Shown here: positions 8,675 to 18,093 of the stretch, piece after piece
How the letters are laid out: each line of letters begins with the position of its first letter
How positions within the stretch are numbered: position 1 is the stretch's first letter
Translations under genes and position numbers: made by a program
Notes under the pieces: generated by a model
Told to the model about the DNA's origin: nothing
The model's input: only the letters and a program-made list of their open reading frames with translations
Database searches by the model: none
Source of the DNA: Chitinophaga solisilvae
GTDB lineage: Bacteria > Bacteroidota > Bacteroidia > Chitinophagales > Chitinophagaceae
DNA length: 64,000 nt
Direction of reading: 5' to 3'
NCBI RefSeq assembly: GCF_009928525.1
Contig: NZ_JAABOK010000025.1
Location: 1-64,000, forward strand

Positions 8675-9829
8675 ATGGCGTTATTACAACTATCAGCATT
8701 TCCCTCCACCATTGAATCGATATTCCGGAATGCTCCGCTGGCCATACAGATAGCTATGGTGTTTATTGTGGTAGCTATAACCGGAACTGCGCTGGCCTAC
8801 TACTCCATTCTGCGGAGCCGGTACCGTGGATACCGCCGGGACAAAAAATTGTCTGTGCTGCTGCCTGAAATCGACAACCTGATCATTGATGAGGTGCTCA
8901 CCAATCCTGACATGCAGCAGGATATTCCGGCCGACCAGGTGCCGCTGAACCTGGAGCCGTTTCAGCGGCTGCCGCTGGACCGACCATGGGCCAGGCAGGC
9001 ATTGACAGACCGCATCATCCACTTCCGCCGTAACGTGCGGGGAAATATGGGCAATCTGTTGCGCAACCTGTACATTCAGCTGGAACTGGACAAAGACACC
9101 ATGAAGAAGATGAAGTCCAGGCGATGGGAGAAAAAAGTGCAGGCACTGGTGGAACTGACCAGCCTGAACATGTCCATCGCCGACGTGACCATTCTACCGC
9201 TGACCAACAGCCGTAACCGGGAGTTACGTGCAGCGGCGCGTCACGCCTATATCAAGCTCAGTAAAAACGAGCCTTTCAAATTCTTTGACGTAGTCACCGA
9301 TCCGCTGCTGATGTGGGATCAGGTGGAGCTTTTCCGTATCATCACCACCACGGAAGGCATTGCCATCCCCAACTTCGCCCGCTGGATCACCTATTCCGGC
9401 AATAAAAGCGTGGTATCCTTCTGCCTGAAACTGGTTGTACATTACAATCAGCTCGCAGCCGTTCCGGCTATTATCAAACTGCTGGATACGCGCGACCACT
9501 ACCTTCGTGCAGATGCCATCAACTGCCTGGGCAAACTGAAAGTAGCCGAAGCGGAAGATCAGCTGGTACGTATTTACACCTCGCAACCCCTGCACTGCCA
9601 GATAGAGATACTCAAAGCCATCGGACGTATCAGCAGCGGCAGGAATATTGACTTCCTGAAAACGGAGTTCCTGCATTCTACTGACTTCGACCTCCGCAAG
9701 AGCGCCGCCAAATCACTTGTCAAAAACGAATGGTTCGCCAAACAGGTGATCGATGAACTGCTGGCGACCTCGTCTCCGGAAAATCTGCGCATCCTCAAAC
9801 ATTGCATGAATCCTTTAATTAAATACTGA
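8675..9829 (+). CDS. Membrane-anchored HEAT-repeat protein
   Basis: A 384-residue protein with one N-terminal membrane segment (about 20-43, hydrophobic stretch ending in YYSIL), then a basic cytoplasmic linker and HEAT-like helical repeats from about 125 to the end (for example LRADAINCLGKLKVAEAEDQL and LRKSAAKSLVKNEW). HEAT repeats are protein-binding scaffolds and no catalytic motif is seen. Its stop overlaps the start of the first GT2 gene by one base (TGATG), which suggests translational coupling. It probably links the response regulator encoded upstream to the membrane synthases. No gene symbol is justified. Confidence 0.8.
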   Translation: MALLQLSAFPSTIESIFRNAPLAIQIAMVFIVVAITGTALAYYSILRSRYRGYRRDKKLSVLLPEIDNLIIDEVLTNPDMQQDIPADQVPLNLEPFQRLPLDRPWARQALTDRIIHFRRNVRGNMGNLLRNLYIQLELDKDTMKKMKSRRWEKKVQALVELTSLNMSIADVTILPLTNSRNRELRAAARHAYIKLSKNEPFKFFDVVTDPLLMWDQVELFRIITTTEGIAIPNFARWITYSGNKSVVSFCLKLVVHYNQLAAVPAIIKLLDTRDHYLRADAINCLGKLKVAEAEDQLVRIYTSQPLHCQIEILKAIGRISSGRNIDFLKTEFLHSTDFDLRKSAAKSLVKNEWFAKQVIDELLATSSPENLRILKHCMNPLIKY

Positions 9830-11262
9830 TGACGGGAATAGCGGAAACTTTGGCCAGGATTTATGAAGGCGCCATTTTCGTATACGGCCTGGTGTTACTA
9901 CTCACCTACGCCATGCTGGCAATACTTTCCATTATTGCCGTACGGCAATATGTTAAACGGAGCAGCTACCATCAGCTTAACCTGCTGGCCGGGTCCCCGC
10001 TGGCGCCGGGCATCACCGTACTCGCCCCCGCCTTCAACGAAGGCCTGACCATCATCTCCAACGTACGCTCCCTGCTCACGCTGAACTACCCCCGGTACGA
10101 AATCATTATCATCAATGACGGCAGCACGGACAATACCATGGAACAGCTGGTGGATGAATTCAAACTCGTGGAGGTAGACTTTGCCTTTACCGTAAAGATC
10201 CGTTCCCAGCCTATACGCAGGGTATTCAAGTCCACCGACCCGGCCTATTCCAGCCTGCTCGTGATCGATAAGGTAAATGGGAAAAGCAAGGCTGATGCCG
10301 TCAACGCCGGTATCAACATCGCGACATTCGATTATTTCCTCTGTACCGACGTGGATTGCATCCTGCATAAAGACACCCTGCTGGAACTCATCAAACCCGT
10401 GATGCAGGAACCTAAAAAACGAGTGATCGCCATCGGCGCCACCCTGCGCATCGCCAACTCCTGCGAGTTCGACGAAGGCGTAATGACCCGCATGCGGCCC
10501 CCTAGGCAACTGCTCCCCCGCTTCCAGGAGGTGGAATATATCCGCGCCTTTGTACTGGGGAAAATGGGCTGGAGCTATCTGAACTGCGTTCCCAACGTAT
10601 CCGGAGGCCTGGGCCTCTTCGACAAGGAAATAGCCATCCGCTGCGGCGGCTATGACCACAGCTCTTTCGGGGAAGATATGGAACTGATGACGCGCATGTG
10701 CCGCTACGCTTATGACAACCGTATCGACTATGCCATCCGCTATATCCCTAAAACCCTCTGCTGGACTGAGGCTCCTACCTCACTGAAGATATTCAGGCGG
10801 CAGCGTACCCGCTGGGCCAGGGGGCTGGCGCAGCTGACCTTCGCCCACTTCGGGATGTTCTTCAACCCCCGCTACGGCAAAATGGGGCTGGTCATCTTCC
10901 CGTACAACTTTTTCTTCGAACTGCTGGCTCCCATCATAGAATTTACCGGGATCATCGTCTATATCGTTCTCAGCATCATGGGCTACATCAACTGGCCTTA
11001 TGCCCTGCTGCTGCTGCTCTTCGTATACACGTACTCAGTCATGATTACCACGATCGCCATCCTGTGGGATCAGATCACCTTCCGTTACTACAAATCCTGG
11101 AGAGAAGTGTTATACCTCTGTATGACCCCTTTCATGGAATTTCTGCTATATCATCCGCTGATTGTATTCTTCTCGCTGCAGGGATATTATTATTTCCTCA
11201 CCGGCAAGAAAAGCACCTGGGGAAACATGCAGCGGCAAGGCTTTGGTAAAAAGAAATCATAA
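9829..11262 (+). CDS. Processive GT2 glycosyltransferase (first copy)
   Basis: A 477-residue membrane glycosyltransferase of family 2, of the hyaluronan/poly-GlcNAc/cellulose synthase type. It has an N-terminal membrane segment (about 12-36), the nucleotide-sugar core with APAFNEG, NDGSTD, TDVDCIL (DxD), GEDMELMTRM (catalytic base region) and QRTRW (the QxxRW processivity motif), and three to four C-terminal membrane segments. It should polymerise a sugar at the inner membrane and move it across. The gene is coupled to the HEAT gene and followed 5 bp later by a close paralogue. The sugar cannot be told from the sequence. Confidence 0.92.
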   Translation: MTGIAETLARIYEGAIFVYGLVLLLTYAMLAILSIIAVRQYVKRSSYHQLNLLAGSPLAPGITVLAPAFNEGLTIISNVRSLLTLNYPRYEIIIINDGSTDNTMEQLVDEFKLVEVDFAFTVKIRSQPIRRVFKSTDPAYSSLLVIDKVNGKSKADAVNAGINIATFDYFLCTDVDCILHKDTLLELIKPVMQEPKKRVIAIGATLRIANSCEFDEGVMTRMRPPRQLLPRFQEVEYIRAFVLGKMGWSYLNCVPNVSGGLGLFDKEIAIRCGGYDHSSFGEDMELMTRMCRYAYDNRIDYAIRYIPKTLCWTEAPTSLKIFRRQRTRWARGLAQLTFAHFGMFFNPRYGKMGLVIFPYNFFFELLAPIIEFTGIIVYIVLSIMGYINWPYALLLLLFVYTYSVMITTIAILWDQITFRYYKSWREVLYLCMTPFMEFLLYHPLIVFFSLQGYYYFLTGKKSTWGNMQRQGFGKKKS

Positions 11263-11267
11263 CGGCT

Positions 11268-12755
11268 ATGGATACAATCAAGACTTTTTTCGAAGGCGGC
11301 GTGTTTATTTATGGCTGTATGATGTTGCTGATGTACGCCGTACTGGCCATACAGTCTTACCGCGGCATTAAACTGTTCCGCAAACGCAGCAGCTTTACCG
11401 ACTATTATCAGCTGCTGGAATCGCCGCTCACACCCGGCATTTCCGTGATAGCTCCCGCTTTCAATGAAGGCGTGACCATCATTTCCAACGTACGCTCCCT
11501 GCTCACGCTGAACTATACACGCTTTGAAGTGATTATCGTGAACGATGGCAGCACAGACGACACCCTGGATAAACTCATTCACGAGTTCCAGCTGGTGGAA
11601 GTGGATTTCGCCTATAATGAACGCATCAAAACACAACCTGTAAAACGTATATTCAAATCCGTTAATACCGCCTACGATAAACTACTGGTAATCGACAAAG
11701 TGAACGGGAAAAGTAAGGCGGATGCCTCCAATGCCGGCATCAATGCCGCCTCTTTTGACTACTTCCTCTGTACGGATGTAGACTGTATCATAGAAAGAGA
11801 TACATTGCTGCGTATGATCAAACCCTTTATGGCAGAGGATTACAGAAAAGTGAAAGAAGTAGGCGAGCCATGCCCCGAATGTGGTTACGTACACATCGAG
11901 GAAGACAGTATGCGCGTAATTGCTACCGGCGCTACCCTCCGTATTGCCAACTCCTGCGAAGTGGATGAAGGCGTCATCGTTCGTGTTCGTCCGCCGGAAA
12001 AAGTACTGCCCCGCTTCCAGGAAATGGAATATATACGTGCCTACGTACTGGGGAAAATGGGCTGGAGCATGATGAACAGCGTACCTAACGTATCCGGCGG
12101 CCTCGGCCTGTTTGACAAGGAAATAGCTATCAAGGCCGGTGGCTATGACCATGCCTCCTTTGCGGAAGATATGGACATCATCACCCGCATGAATGCCTAC
12201 ATGATAGACAACAACCTGAAATATGCCATCCGCTATATTCCAACCACCCAGTGCTGGACGGAAGGACCACCCAATATGAAAGTCTTCAGCCGCCAGCGTA
12301 CCCGCTGGGGCCGCGGCCTTTCAGAAATCATTACCATACACCGTAAAATACTGTTCAATCCCCGTTACAAAAAAATGGGGATGATAGTATTACCCTATAA
12401 TCTCTTCTTCGAATTCCTGGCGCCCATCATAGAATTTACAGGTATCATCTATTACATCTACCTGATCGCTACACATCAGGTAAACTGGCTGTACGCCCTT
12501 ATCCTGCTGATATTTGTGTACCTCTATTCCGTCATGATTACCACCCTCGCCGTTTGCTGGGATCAGCTCACCTACGGCTACTACAAGACCTGGAGAGAGG
12601 TGATAGGACTGGCGCTGATGGCCTTCCTTGAACCGCTGATCTATCATCCGCTGATCGTATTCTTTGCCCTGCGGGGATACTGGTTCTTCCTCACCGGGAA
12701 GAAAACCTCCTGGGGGAATATGCAGCGGCAGGGATTTGGGAAGAAGAAAACGTGA
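11268..12755 (+). CDS. Processive GT2 glycosyltransferase (second copy, Cys insert)
   Basis: A 495-residue paralogue of the preceding synthase with the same architecture: N-terminal membrane segment, APAFNEG, NDGSTD, TDVDC, AEDMDIITRM, QRTRW and C-terminal membrane segments. The two are very similar along their length and share the C-terminal WGNMQRQGFGKK. The main difference is an insertion of about 18 residues near 192-212 that holds Cys202 and Cys205 (CPECGYVH), like half of a zinc ribbon, just after the DxD region. The pair may work as a heterodimer or use different donors. Operon position suggests joint expression with the TPR-YaiO exporter. Confidence 0.92.
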   Translation: MDTIKTFFEGGVFIYGCMMLLMYAVLAIQSYRGIKLFRKRSSFTDYYQLLESPLTPGISVIAPAFNEGVTIISNVRSLLTLNYTRFEVIIVNDGSTDDTLDKLIHEFQLVEVDFAYNERIKTQPVKRIFKSVNTAYDKLLVIDKVNGKSKADASNAGINAASFDYFLCTDVDCIIERDTLLRMIKPFMAEDYRKVKEVGEPCPECGYVHIEEDSMRVIATGATLRIANSCEVDEGVIVRVRPPEKVLPRFQEMEYIRAYVLGKMGWSMMNSVPNVSGGLGLFDKEIAIKAGGYDHASFAEDMDIITRMNAYMIDNNLKYAIRYIPTTQCWTEGPPNMKVFSRQRTRWGRGLSEIITIHRKILFNPRYKKMGMIVLPYNLFFEFLAPIIEFTGIIYYIYLIATHQVNWLYALILLIFVYLYSVMITTLAVCWDQLTYGYYKTWREVIGLALMAFLEPLIYHPLIVFFALRGYWFFLTGKKTSWGNMQRQGFGKKKT

Positions 12756-12773
12756 CCTCCAGTTCCAGGTTTT

Positions 12774-12810
12774 ATTTGAGATTTTGTCATTTGAGATTTT
12801 GTTATTTGAA
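12774..12810. repeat. 15-bp tandem repeat
   Basis: The unit ATTTGAGATTTTGTC/T occurs at 12774-12788 and 12789-12803 and starts a third time at 12804. It sits in the 116-bp gap between the second GT2 gene and the TPR-YaiO gene. The rest of the gap is AT-rich with no hairpin that I can see. Confidence 0.75.
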
Positions 12811-12871
12811 AGAGCTGTTTCTACGCACAAATGACCACATAACTAAATAATTAAATCACTAAATATTTTAT

Positions 12872-15733
12872 ATGGCTGTCTTAAAACATTTGCTTTCCTG
12901 CTTTATAGTATGTGTGACGTTGCAGGCGCAGGCACAGATTTTTAAACAGAAGACCAATCCGGAAGCCCTGTATAATCAGGCAGTGCAGGAAACAAAGCAG
13001 GGACATTACGGCAAGGCGATAGAACTGTCCAGGCAGGCGCTGGCAGCGCAACCCGACTTCATTGACCAGGAGTTGCTGCTGGGGCGTTTGTATATGCTGA
13101 CCAAACAATATGATCTCTCCCGGAAATATATCAAACAGGTACTGATGAAGAATCCTACCTATCGTGATGCCTACCATTATGCTATCAATGTGGAATTATC
13201 TTCCGGCAGATATGAAGAAGCGCTCTGCTTTGCAGACGAGGCCCTTTATCACTTTCCGGGCAGCCTGGAATTCATGCTGAAAAAACTGGGTATACTAGAT
13301 GTACAGCATAAAGTGTATCAGGGTAACAACCTGGCTGCCACACTGATGGACAAATACCCGCAGGATACGCTGGTGAAGCGGGCGTATATAGAGCACCATA
13401 TGGTCAGCGGCCGGTATTATCAGCAGCTGGGCAATAATGGCATGGCGCGCCAGAGCTATGATAAGGTACTCGAAGCAGATCCCCGTAATGCCGAAGCCCG
13501 TGAAGCCGGGCTGGCAGTGGCGCTGAAGACCGGCAATTACAGCGGCGCGCTGGACCAGGTGAATGATGCACTGGTATCTTCTCCCGGCTCCTATGACCTG
13601 CTGATGCGCAAGATGAGCATCCTGCAGGAGCAGCACGACTATGCCAATGCCCTCAGCGTATTGCAGGAGATATTACGCAAATATCCGTCAGACGGCAAGG
13701 TGCGCGCGCTGGAGACATCGCTGCGCATGGAAGCCGCCGCCTACTATACCAACACAGACCCGCTGTCATTATACCAGGGCGTGCTGGAGAAAAATCCCGG
13801 CAACCGCGAAGCCCTCGACAAAGTCATTACCTGGTGCATGGTACGCGGCAACTACCGCGAGGCTATGGTATGGATCAACCGGGGACTGAAGAACAGCCCG
13901 AATGATACAAAGCTGCTGACGCTGAAACTGGATGCATTGGAAGCCGACCGGAAATTCAGCACAGCTGCAGACCTTGCAGGACTGCTTTACCAGCGTTCTC
14001 CCAACCCGTCCCTGAAAGAAAGATTTATCTTCCTGCAAACACAGAGCGGACGGGAATTTCTGGCACAACAGCAAAATGATCTGGCGCTGGCAACGTTTGA
14101 ACGGGGACTGGATATGAGCCCGGAAGATTCTACCCTGCTGGATCTCACCGCCAATACCTACATCGCCATGAAAGATAATAATGCCGCACTGCGGGTGACT
14201 GAGCAGGCATTGAAATATTATCCGGACAACGAGAAATTTCTGCTGAAGAAATCAACGCTGCTCACAGAAACCGGGAAATACGAAGAAGCCGCTGCCATAG
14301 CTGCCAGCCTGGCTTCCAGGCATCCCAACGATGCCCGTATGAACAACAACCTCACCGATCTGTTACTTACCTCTGCCAGGGTGCTGATGAAGGCAGATGA
14401 ATTTGATCTGGCCAAACAGCCGCTGCGGCAGGTGCTGGCAGCATCGCCCGGTAACAGGGAGGCGCTGGATTATATGATTAACCTGCAAAGCGCTACCGGA
14501 CAGGCAGACAGCGCCCTGTGGTATGCCGGCAAAGCGCTGGAATACTATCCCAATGACCGCGACCTGCTGCTGAAAAAAGCATCTGTCCTGCAGGAAATGA
14601 AAGATTATAACGGCGCCGCCGCCATTACCGGAGAGCTGTCTAACCGTTACCCCTATACGCTGAAATACAAGCAGGCGTATATCAGCAGCCTGATGGCCGC
14701 GGGGAGCGCCTATCAGCGCAATCAGCAGCCAGACAGTGCGCTGGCAGCCTTCAATCAGGTGCTGGCGCTCAACAGCAAAGACTCGCTGGCGCTGCTTTAC
14801 AGCATCAACATCCTGAACGGGCAGCAACGTTATGACAGCGCACTCGCCTATGCTGACCGGGGAATAAAATTTTATCCCGGCAACGAGAACTTTCAGCTGA
14901 AACGCGCCATCACGCTGGAAAACAAGAAAGACTTCGCGGCAGCCGCGCTGGCAGCAGATTCCGTGGTGAAGATCAATAATACAGCCGCCAACATTGACTA
15001 TCACGACTATCTCGAAAGTAAAACGCTGAAGAATCAGTTCGGTCTGTATTTCCTGCATTCCAGCTATGATTACACCGATGACAAATACAATATTGCTACC
15101 GCAGAATACCGGCACTTCTTCAGGCGCGGCTCCTATGCTTTCCGCCTGAACTACGCCGGAAGGCAGACCGGCAACGGATTACAGGGAGAAGCAGAAATGT
15201 ATTACACCCATACCCCGAAACTGTATTCCTATGCGCTGCTAGCTTATTCCAACAAAGTGGTGTTCCCCCAGCTGCGCGCCTCCTACTCCTTATTCAAAAC
15301 ATTCGGTAAAGACCTGGAAGTGGAGCTGGGCGGCCGTTACCTGAGTCTGGACAGCGTGACCAGCTTTTCTGCTGTGACCTCGGTGGCCAAACCCTTCGGT
15401 GATTTCTGGGTGAACCTCCGTGCATATTTCATCAGTGAAGAAGGTGATTTCAACAGTTCATTCAATCTCACGACCCGCTATTATCTGAACCGCCGCCAGG
15501 ATTTCGTGACGCTGATAGCCGGGCTGGGAACGTCTCCGGACGACCGCAGCCGCCTGATTCAGTTTCCGCAGCTCACCGGGCTGCTGACACACAGCGTGGG
15601 CGCAGGCTATCAGAAAGTATTTAAATACAGGACTACGGTAGGGCTGTTCGGTACCTGGATCAATCAGAAGGTGAGCGATGCCGCCTATCGCAATCAGTAT
15701 GATATTTACCTGGTCTTTCAACGCAAATTTTAA
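12872..15733 (+). CDS. TPR protein with C-terminal YaiO-type outer-membrane barrel
   Basis: A 953-residue envelope protein: signal peptide (1-21, cut after AQA), TPR repeats from about 30 to 700, and a C-terminal barrel of about 230 residues that matches the YaiO family (LKNQFGLYFLHSSYDY, alternating aromatic strands, terminal Phe in VFQRKF). TPR plus barrel is the layout of polysaccharide export proteins such as PgaA, and in E. coli yaiO lies close to a GT2 gene, yaiP. It probably carries the polymer of the two upstream synthases over the periplasm and outer membrane. It follows them after a 116-bp gap with a tandem repeat and precedes the DUF4838 gene by 10 bp. Confidence 0.85.
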   Translation: MAVLKHLLSCFIVCVTLQAQAQIFKQKTNPEALYNQAVQETKQGHYGKAIELSRQALAAQPDFIDQELLLGRLYMLTKQYDLSRKYIKQVLMKNPTYRDAYHYAINVELSSGRYEEALCFADEALYHFPGSLEFMLKKLGILDVQHKVYQGNNLAATLMDKYPQDTLVKRAYIEHHMVSGRYYQQLGNNGMARQSYDKVLEADPRNAEAREAGLAVALKTGNYSGALDQVNDALVSSPGSYDLLMRKMSILQEQHDYANALSVLQEILRKYPSDGKVRALETSLRMEAAAYYTNTDPLSLYQGVLEKNPGNREALDKVITWCMVRGNYREAMVWINRGLKNSPNDTKLLTLKLDALEADRKFSTAADLAGLLYQRSPNPSLKERFIFLQTQSGREFLAQQQNDLALATFERGLDMSPEDSTLLDLTANTYIAMKDNNAALRVTEQALKYYPDNEKFLLKKSTLLTETGKYEEAAAIAASLASRHPNDARMNNNLTDLLLTSARVLMKADEFDLAKQPLRQVLAASPGNREALDYMINLQSATGQADSALWYAGKALEYYPNDRDLLLKKASVLQEMKDYNGAAAITGELSNRYPYTLKYKQAYISSLMAAGSAYQRNQQPDSALAAFNQVLALNSKDSLALLYSINILNGQQRYDSALAYADRGIKFYPGNENFQLKRAITLENKKDFAAAALAADSVVKINNTAANIDYHDYLESKTLKNQFGLYFLHSSYDYTDDKYNIATAEYRHFFRRGSYAFRLNYAGRQTGNGLQGEAEMYYTHTPKLYSYALLAYSNKVVFPQLRASYSLFKTFGKDLEVELGGRYLSLDSVTSFSAVTSVAKPFGDFWVNLRAYFISEEGDFNSSFNLTTRYYLNRRQDFVTLIAGLGTSPDDRSRLIQFPQLTGLLTHSVGAGYQKVFKYRTTVGLFGTWINQKVSDAAYRNQYDIYLVFQRKF

Positions 15734-15743
15734 CTGACAAACA

Positions 15744-17984
15744 ATGCTTACGAGGATGAACAGTTTTTTGTTAACGATGACGATGATGCTGCATAGCGCC
15801 TGCTCGCAGCAGTCCGCCGCAGACATCAACCTGGTGCAGCAGGGCAGCAGCAGTTACAGTATTGTGATTCCGGCTTCGCCGACAAAGGCGGAAGACAGGG
15901 CCGCCGTTATCCTGCAACAGTATGTGCAGCAGATTTCCGGCGCGAAACTGCCCGTTATCCGGGAGAACAGCTATAAGGATCAGCCGGCGGTATTTATAGG
16001 CAGCACAGCGCACAGCAGCGGGCCGGAGAAGATTGCCGGGGAAGGATTCCATATCGGTACGGCCGGCAGGCAGGTGTTTATCCGCGGTGGCAGTGGCAAA
16101 GGCGTAGTATACGGCGTGTACTACCTGCTGGAAACGTATATGGGTTGCCGTAAGGATGCGGGCGTGCCCGCCGTTGTACCGGCCTCCAAGCAGGTACGCA
16201 TCCCCGGCGGACTGGCGGTAACGCAATCACCCGCATTTGTTTACCGGGAAACCTATTATCCTCCTTCGCTGGATCCGGAATACCTGGAATGGCATGGTCT
16301 GCATCGTTTTGAAGACCTGTGGGGATTGTGGGGGCATTCCTTTTTCAAGCTCGTTCCTCCTAAAACATATTTTGCCACGCATCCCGAATATTTCTCGCTG
16401 GTCAACGGAAAGCGGCAGCCGATGCAGCTTTGCCTGAGCAATGAAAAAGTATATGAGCTGGCGGTAGCCTATTTCAAAAAGGCTATTGCCGATAATCCGG
16501 ATGCTATGTACTGGTCGGTGGCGCCGGAAGACGGCGGCGGGGCCTGTACCTGCGACGACTGTAAAAAGGCGGATGCAGCAGAGGGCGGTCCGCAGGGTTC
16601 TTTGATCCGCTTTGTCAATAAAATAGCGGCGCAGTTCCCGGAGCAGCAGTTTACCACGCTGGCGTATGGATATACCGCTAAGGCGCCGTTAAAAACAAAG
16701 CCCACACGGAATGTCTTTATTATGCTGAGCACAATAGATGCATACCGGCAGGAACCGCTCGCTGCCGCTGCTTCCGCCGCAGGTTTCCGGAAAAATCTGG
16801 AAGACTGGGAGGCTGTTACGCAAAACCTGTTCATCTGGGATTATACCACACAGTTCACCAACTACCTCGCCCCCTTCCCGGATTATGATAACCTGCAGTC
16901 CAACCTGCAGTACTTTGCAAAGCATCATGTAAAAGGTGTTTTTTCGCAGGGCAGCGGAGAAACTTACAGCGATATGGCGGAGTATAACAGTTTCGTACAG
17001 GCGCAACTGTTATGGAATCCCAATGCAGATATGACGAAGGTCAACAGCAGTTTCCTGAACGGCTATTACGGTAAGGCCGGCCCATGGATCGGAAAATATA
17101 TGCAGGCGTTGAGTGCTGCTGTAAAAAGTACGCATGCTGTACTGGATATATATGGCAATCCGGTGTTTAATGCAAAGGATTACTTATCGCCGGCGCGTAT
17201 TGATGAATATTCTGCGTTGCTGGACAAGGCAGAAGCAACTGCTGAAGGCGATACCGCTTTTCTGCAGCGCGTGTACCGTGCCCGGCTGCCGCTGGAATAT
17301 ACGGTGCTGCAGCAATCGCGGGTGTATGGCACCGGCCGGTATGGTTACCTGCAGCCGGATGGCAGCGTTTCTGCCAAATGGCCTGCCAGGATAAAAAAAT
17401 TCGTGGCTGCCTGTAAAGCCGCCGGGGTAACGGAGTTAGCCGAAGGCGGCCTGTCGCCCGACGCCTATCAGCAGGAATGGGATGAACTGCTGGCCCGCAA
17501 ATGGGTGAAGAGCCTGGCCTTCGGTGCGAAGGTGACATTGGTAAATCCGTATACGCCGGAGTATAGTCCGATGAAAGAACAAACGCTGACCGACGGCCTT
17601 ACCGGTGGAAAAGATTTCAGCTATAACTGGCTGTTCACTTATGGTAAGGATATGATTGCCACCATAGATATGGGCAGCAGTAAGCGTATCGGGCAGATCT
17701 CCCTGAATTTCCTGCTGGATCCGCGTCATTATATCTTCCTGCCGGAAAGGATTACCGTAGAAGTATCTGCCGATGGCAGTAATTATACGGTGGCAGGCAC
17801 ACAGCCCGTAGCGCCGCCGCAGGAAGATGATGCCCTGCAGATCCGTCATTTCAATTTTGCGGTTAGCGGCGAAAACGCGCGTTATATAAGGGTAAGCGCT
17901 GTGTGCCCGGGTACTTTGCCCGACTGGCGTGCTACTCCCGGGAAGAAGGCGGCGCTGTGCTGTGATGAGGTAACGGTGGAATAA
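15744..17984 (+). CDS. DUF4838 glycoside-hydrolase-like lipoprotein
   Basis: A 746-residue exported protein. The N terminus is a lipoprotein-like signal ending in HSAC; a second ATG at 15756 may be the true start. Residues of about 30-130 resemble the small alpha/beta domain that precedes family 20 and 67 glycosidase barrels. Residues of about 140-560 match DUF4838, with a cysteine cluster CTCDDCKKAD. The last 150 residues look like an F5/8-type carbohydrate-binding sandwich. It may trim or modify the exopolysaccharide made by the operon. The catalytic residues are not clear to me, so activity is a prediction from family resemblance and context. Confidence 0.8.
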   Translation: MLTRMNSFLLTMTMMLHSACSQQSAADINLVQQGSSSYSIVIPASPTKAEDRAAVILQQYVQQISGAKLPVIRENSYKDQPAVFIGSTAHSSGPEKIAGEGFHIGTAGRQVFIRGGSGKGVVYGVYYLLETYMGCRKDAGVPAVVPASKQVRIPGGLAVTQSPAFVYRETYYPPSLDPEYLEWHGLHRFEDLWGLWGHSFFKLVPPKTYFATHPEYFSLVNGKRQPMQLCLSNEKVYELAVAYFKKAIADNPDAMYWSVAPEDGGGACTCDDCKKADAAEGGPQGSLIRFVNKIAAQFPEQQFTTLAYGYTAKAPLKTKPTRNVFIMLSTIDAYRQEPLAAAASAAGFRKNLEDWEAVTQNLFIWDYTTQFTNYLAPFPDYDNLQSNLQYFAKHHVKGVFSQGSGETYSDMAEYNSFVQAQLLWNPNADMTKVNSSFLNGYYGKAGPWIGKYMQALSAAVKSTHAVLDIYGNPVFNAKDYLSPARIDEYSALLDKAEATAEGDTAFLQRVYRARLPLEYTVLQQSRVYGTGRYGYLQPDGSVSAKWPARIKKFVAACKAAGVTELAEGGLSPDAYQQEWDELLARKWVKSLAFGAKVTLVNPYTPEYSPMKEQTLTDGLTGGKDFSYNWLFTYGKDMIATIDMGSSKRIGQISLNFLLDPRHYIFLPERITVEVSADGSNYTVAGTQPVAPPQEDDALQIRHFNFAVSGENARYIRVSAVCPGTLPDWRATPGKKAALCCDEVTVE

Positions 17985-18045
17985 AATATTTCCCGTGTCC
18001 CGCAAGGCTTTCAGGCTTTATTCCCGTATTTCCGCGAAAAAATAT

Positions 18046-18075
18046 TTGGACACTAAACACTGTTTAGTATATTTG
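18046..18075 (+). promoter_or_regulatory. Promoter of tetR, consensus Bacteroidota type
   Basis: TTG at 18046-18048 and TATATTTG at 18068-18075 are separated by exactly 19 bp, which fits the Bacteroidota primary-sigma consensus TTG-N19-TAnnTTTG. The spacer is almost filled by the palindromic operator at 18052-18068, so a bound repressor would block this promoter. Confidence 0.75.
18052..18068. promoter_or_regulatory. TetR operator O1 (autoregulatory)
   Basis: A perfect palindrome ACTAAACA-C-TGTTTAGT has 8-bp arms around one central base. It lies between the -33 and -7 elements of the tetR promoter, 26 bp before the tetR start. Similar sites recur before the efflux operon. Confidence 0.7.
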
Positions 18076-18093
18076 CACTGTAAATATAATTAA

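Noticed and set aside
18001-18030. Repeated GGCTTT before the tetR promoter as a terminator
   Set aside because: The two copies are direct, not inverted, so no stem forms.
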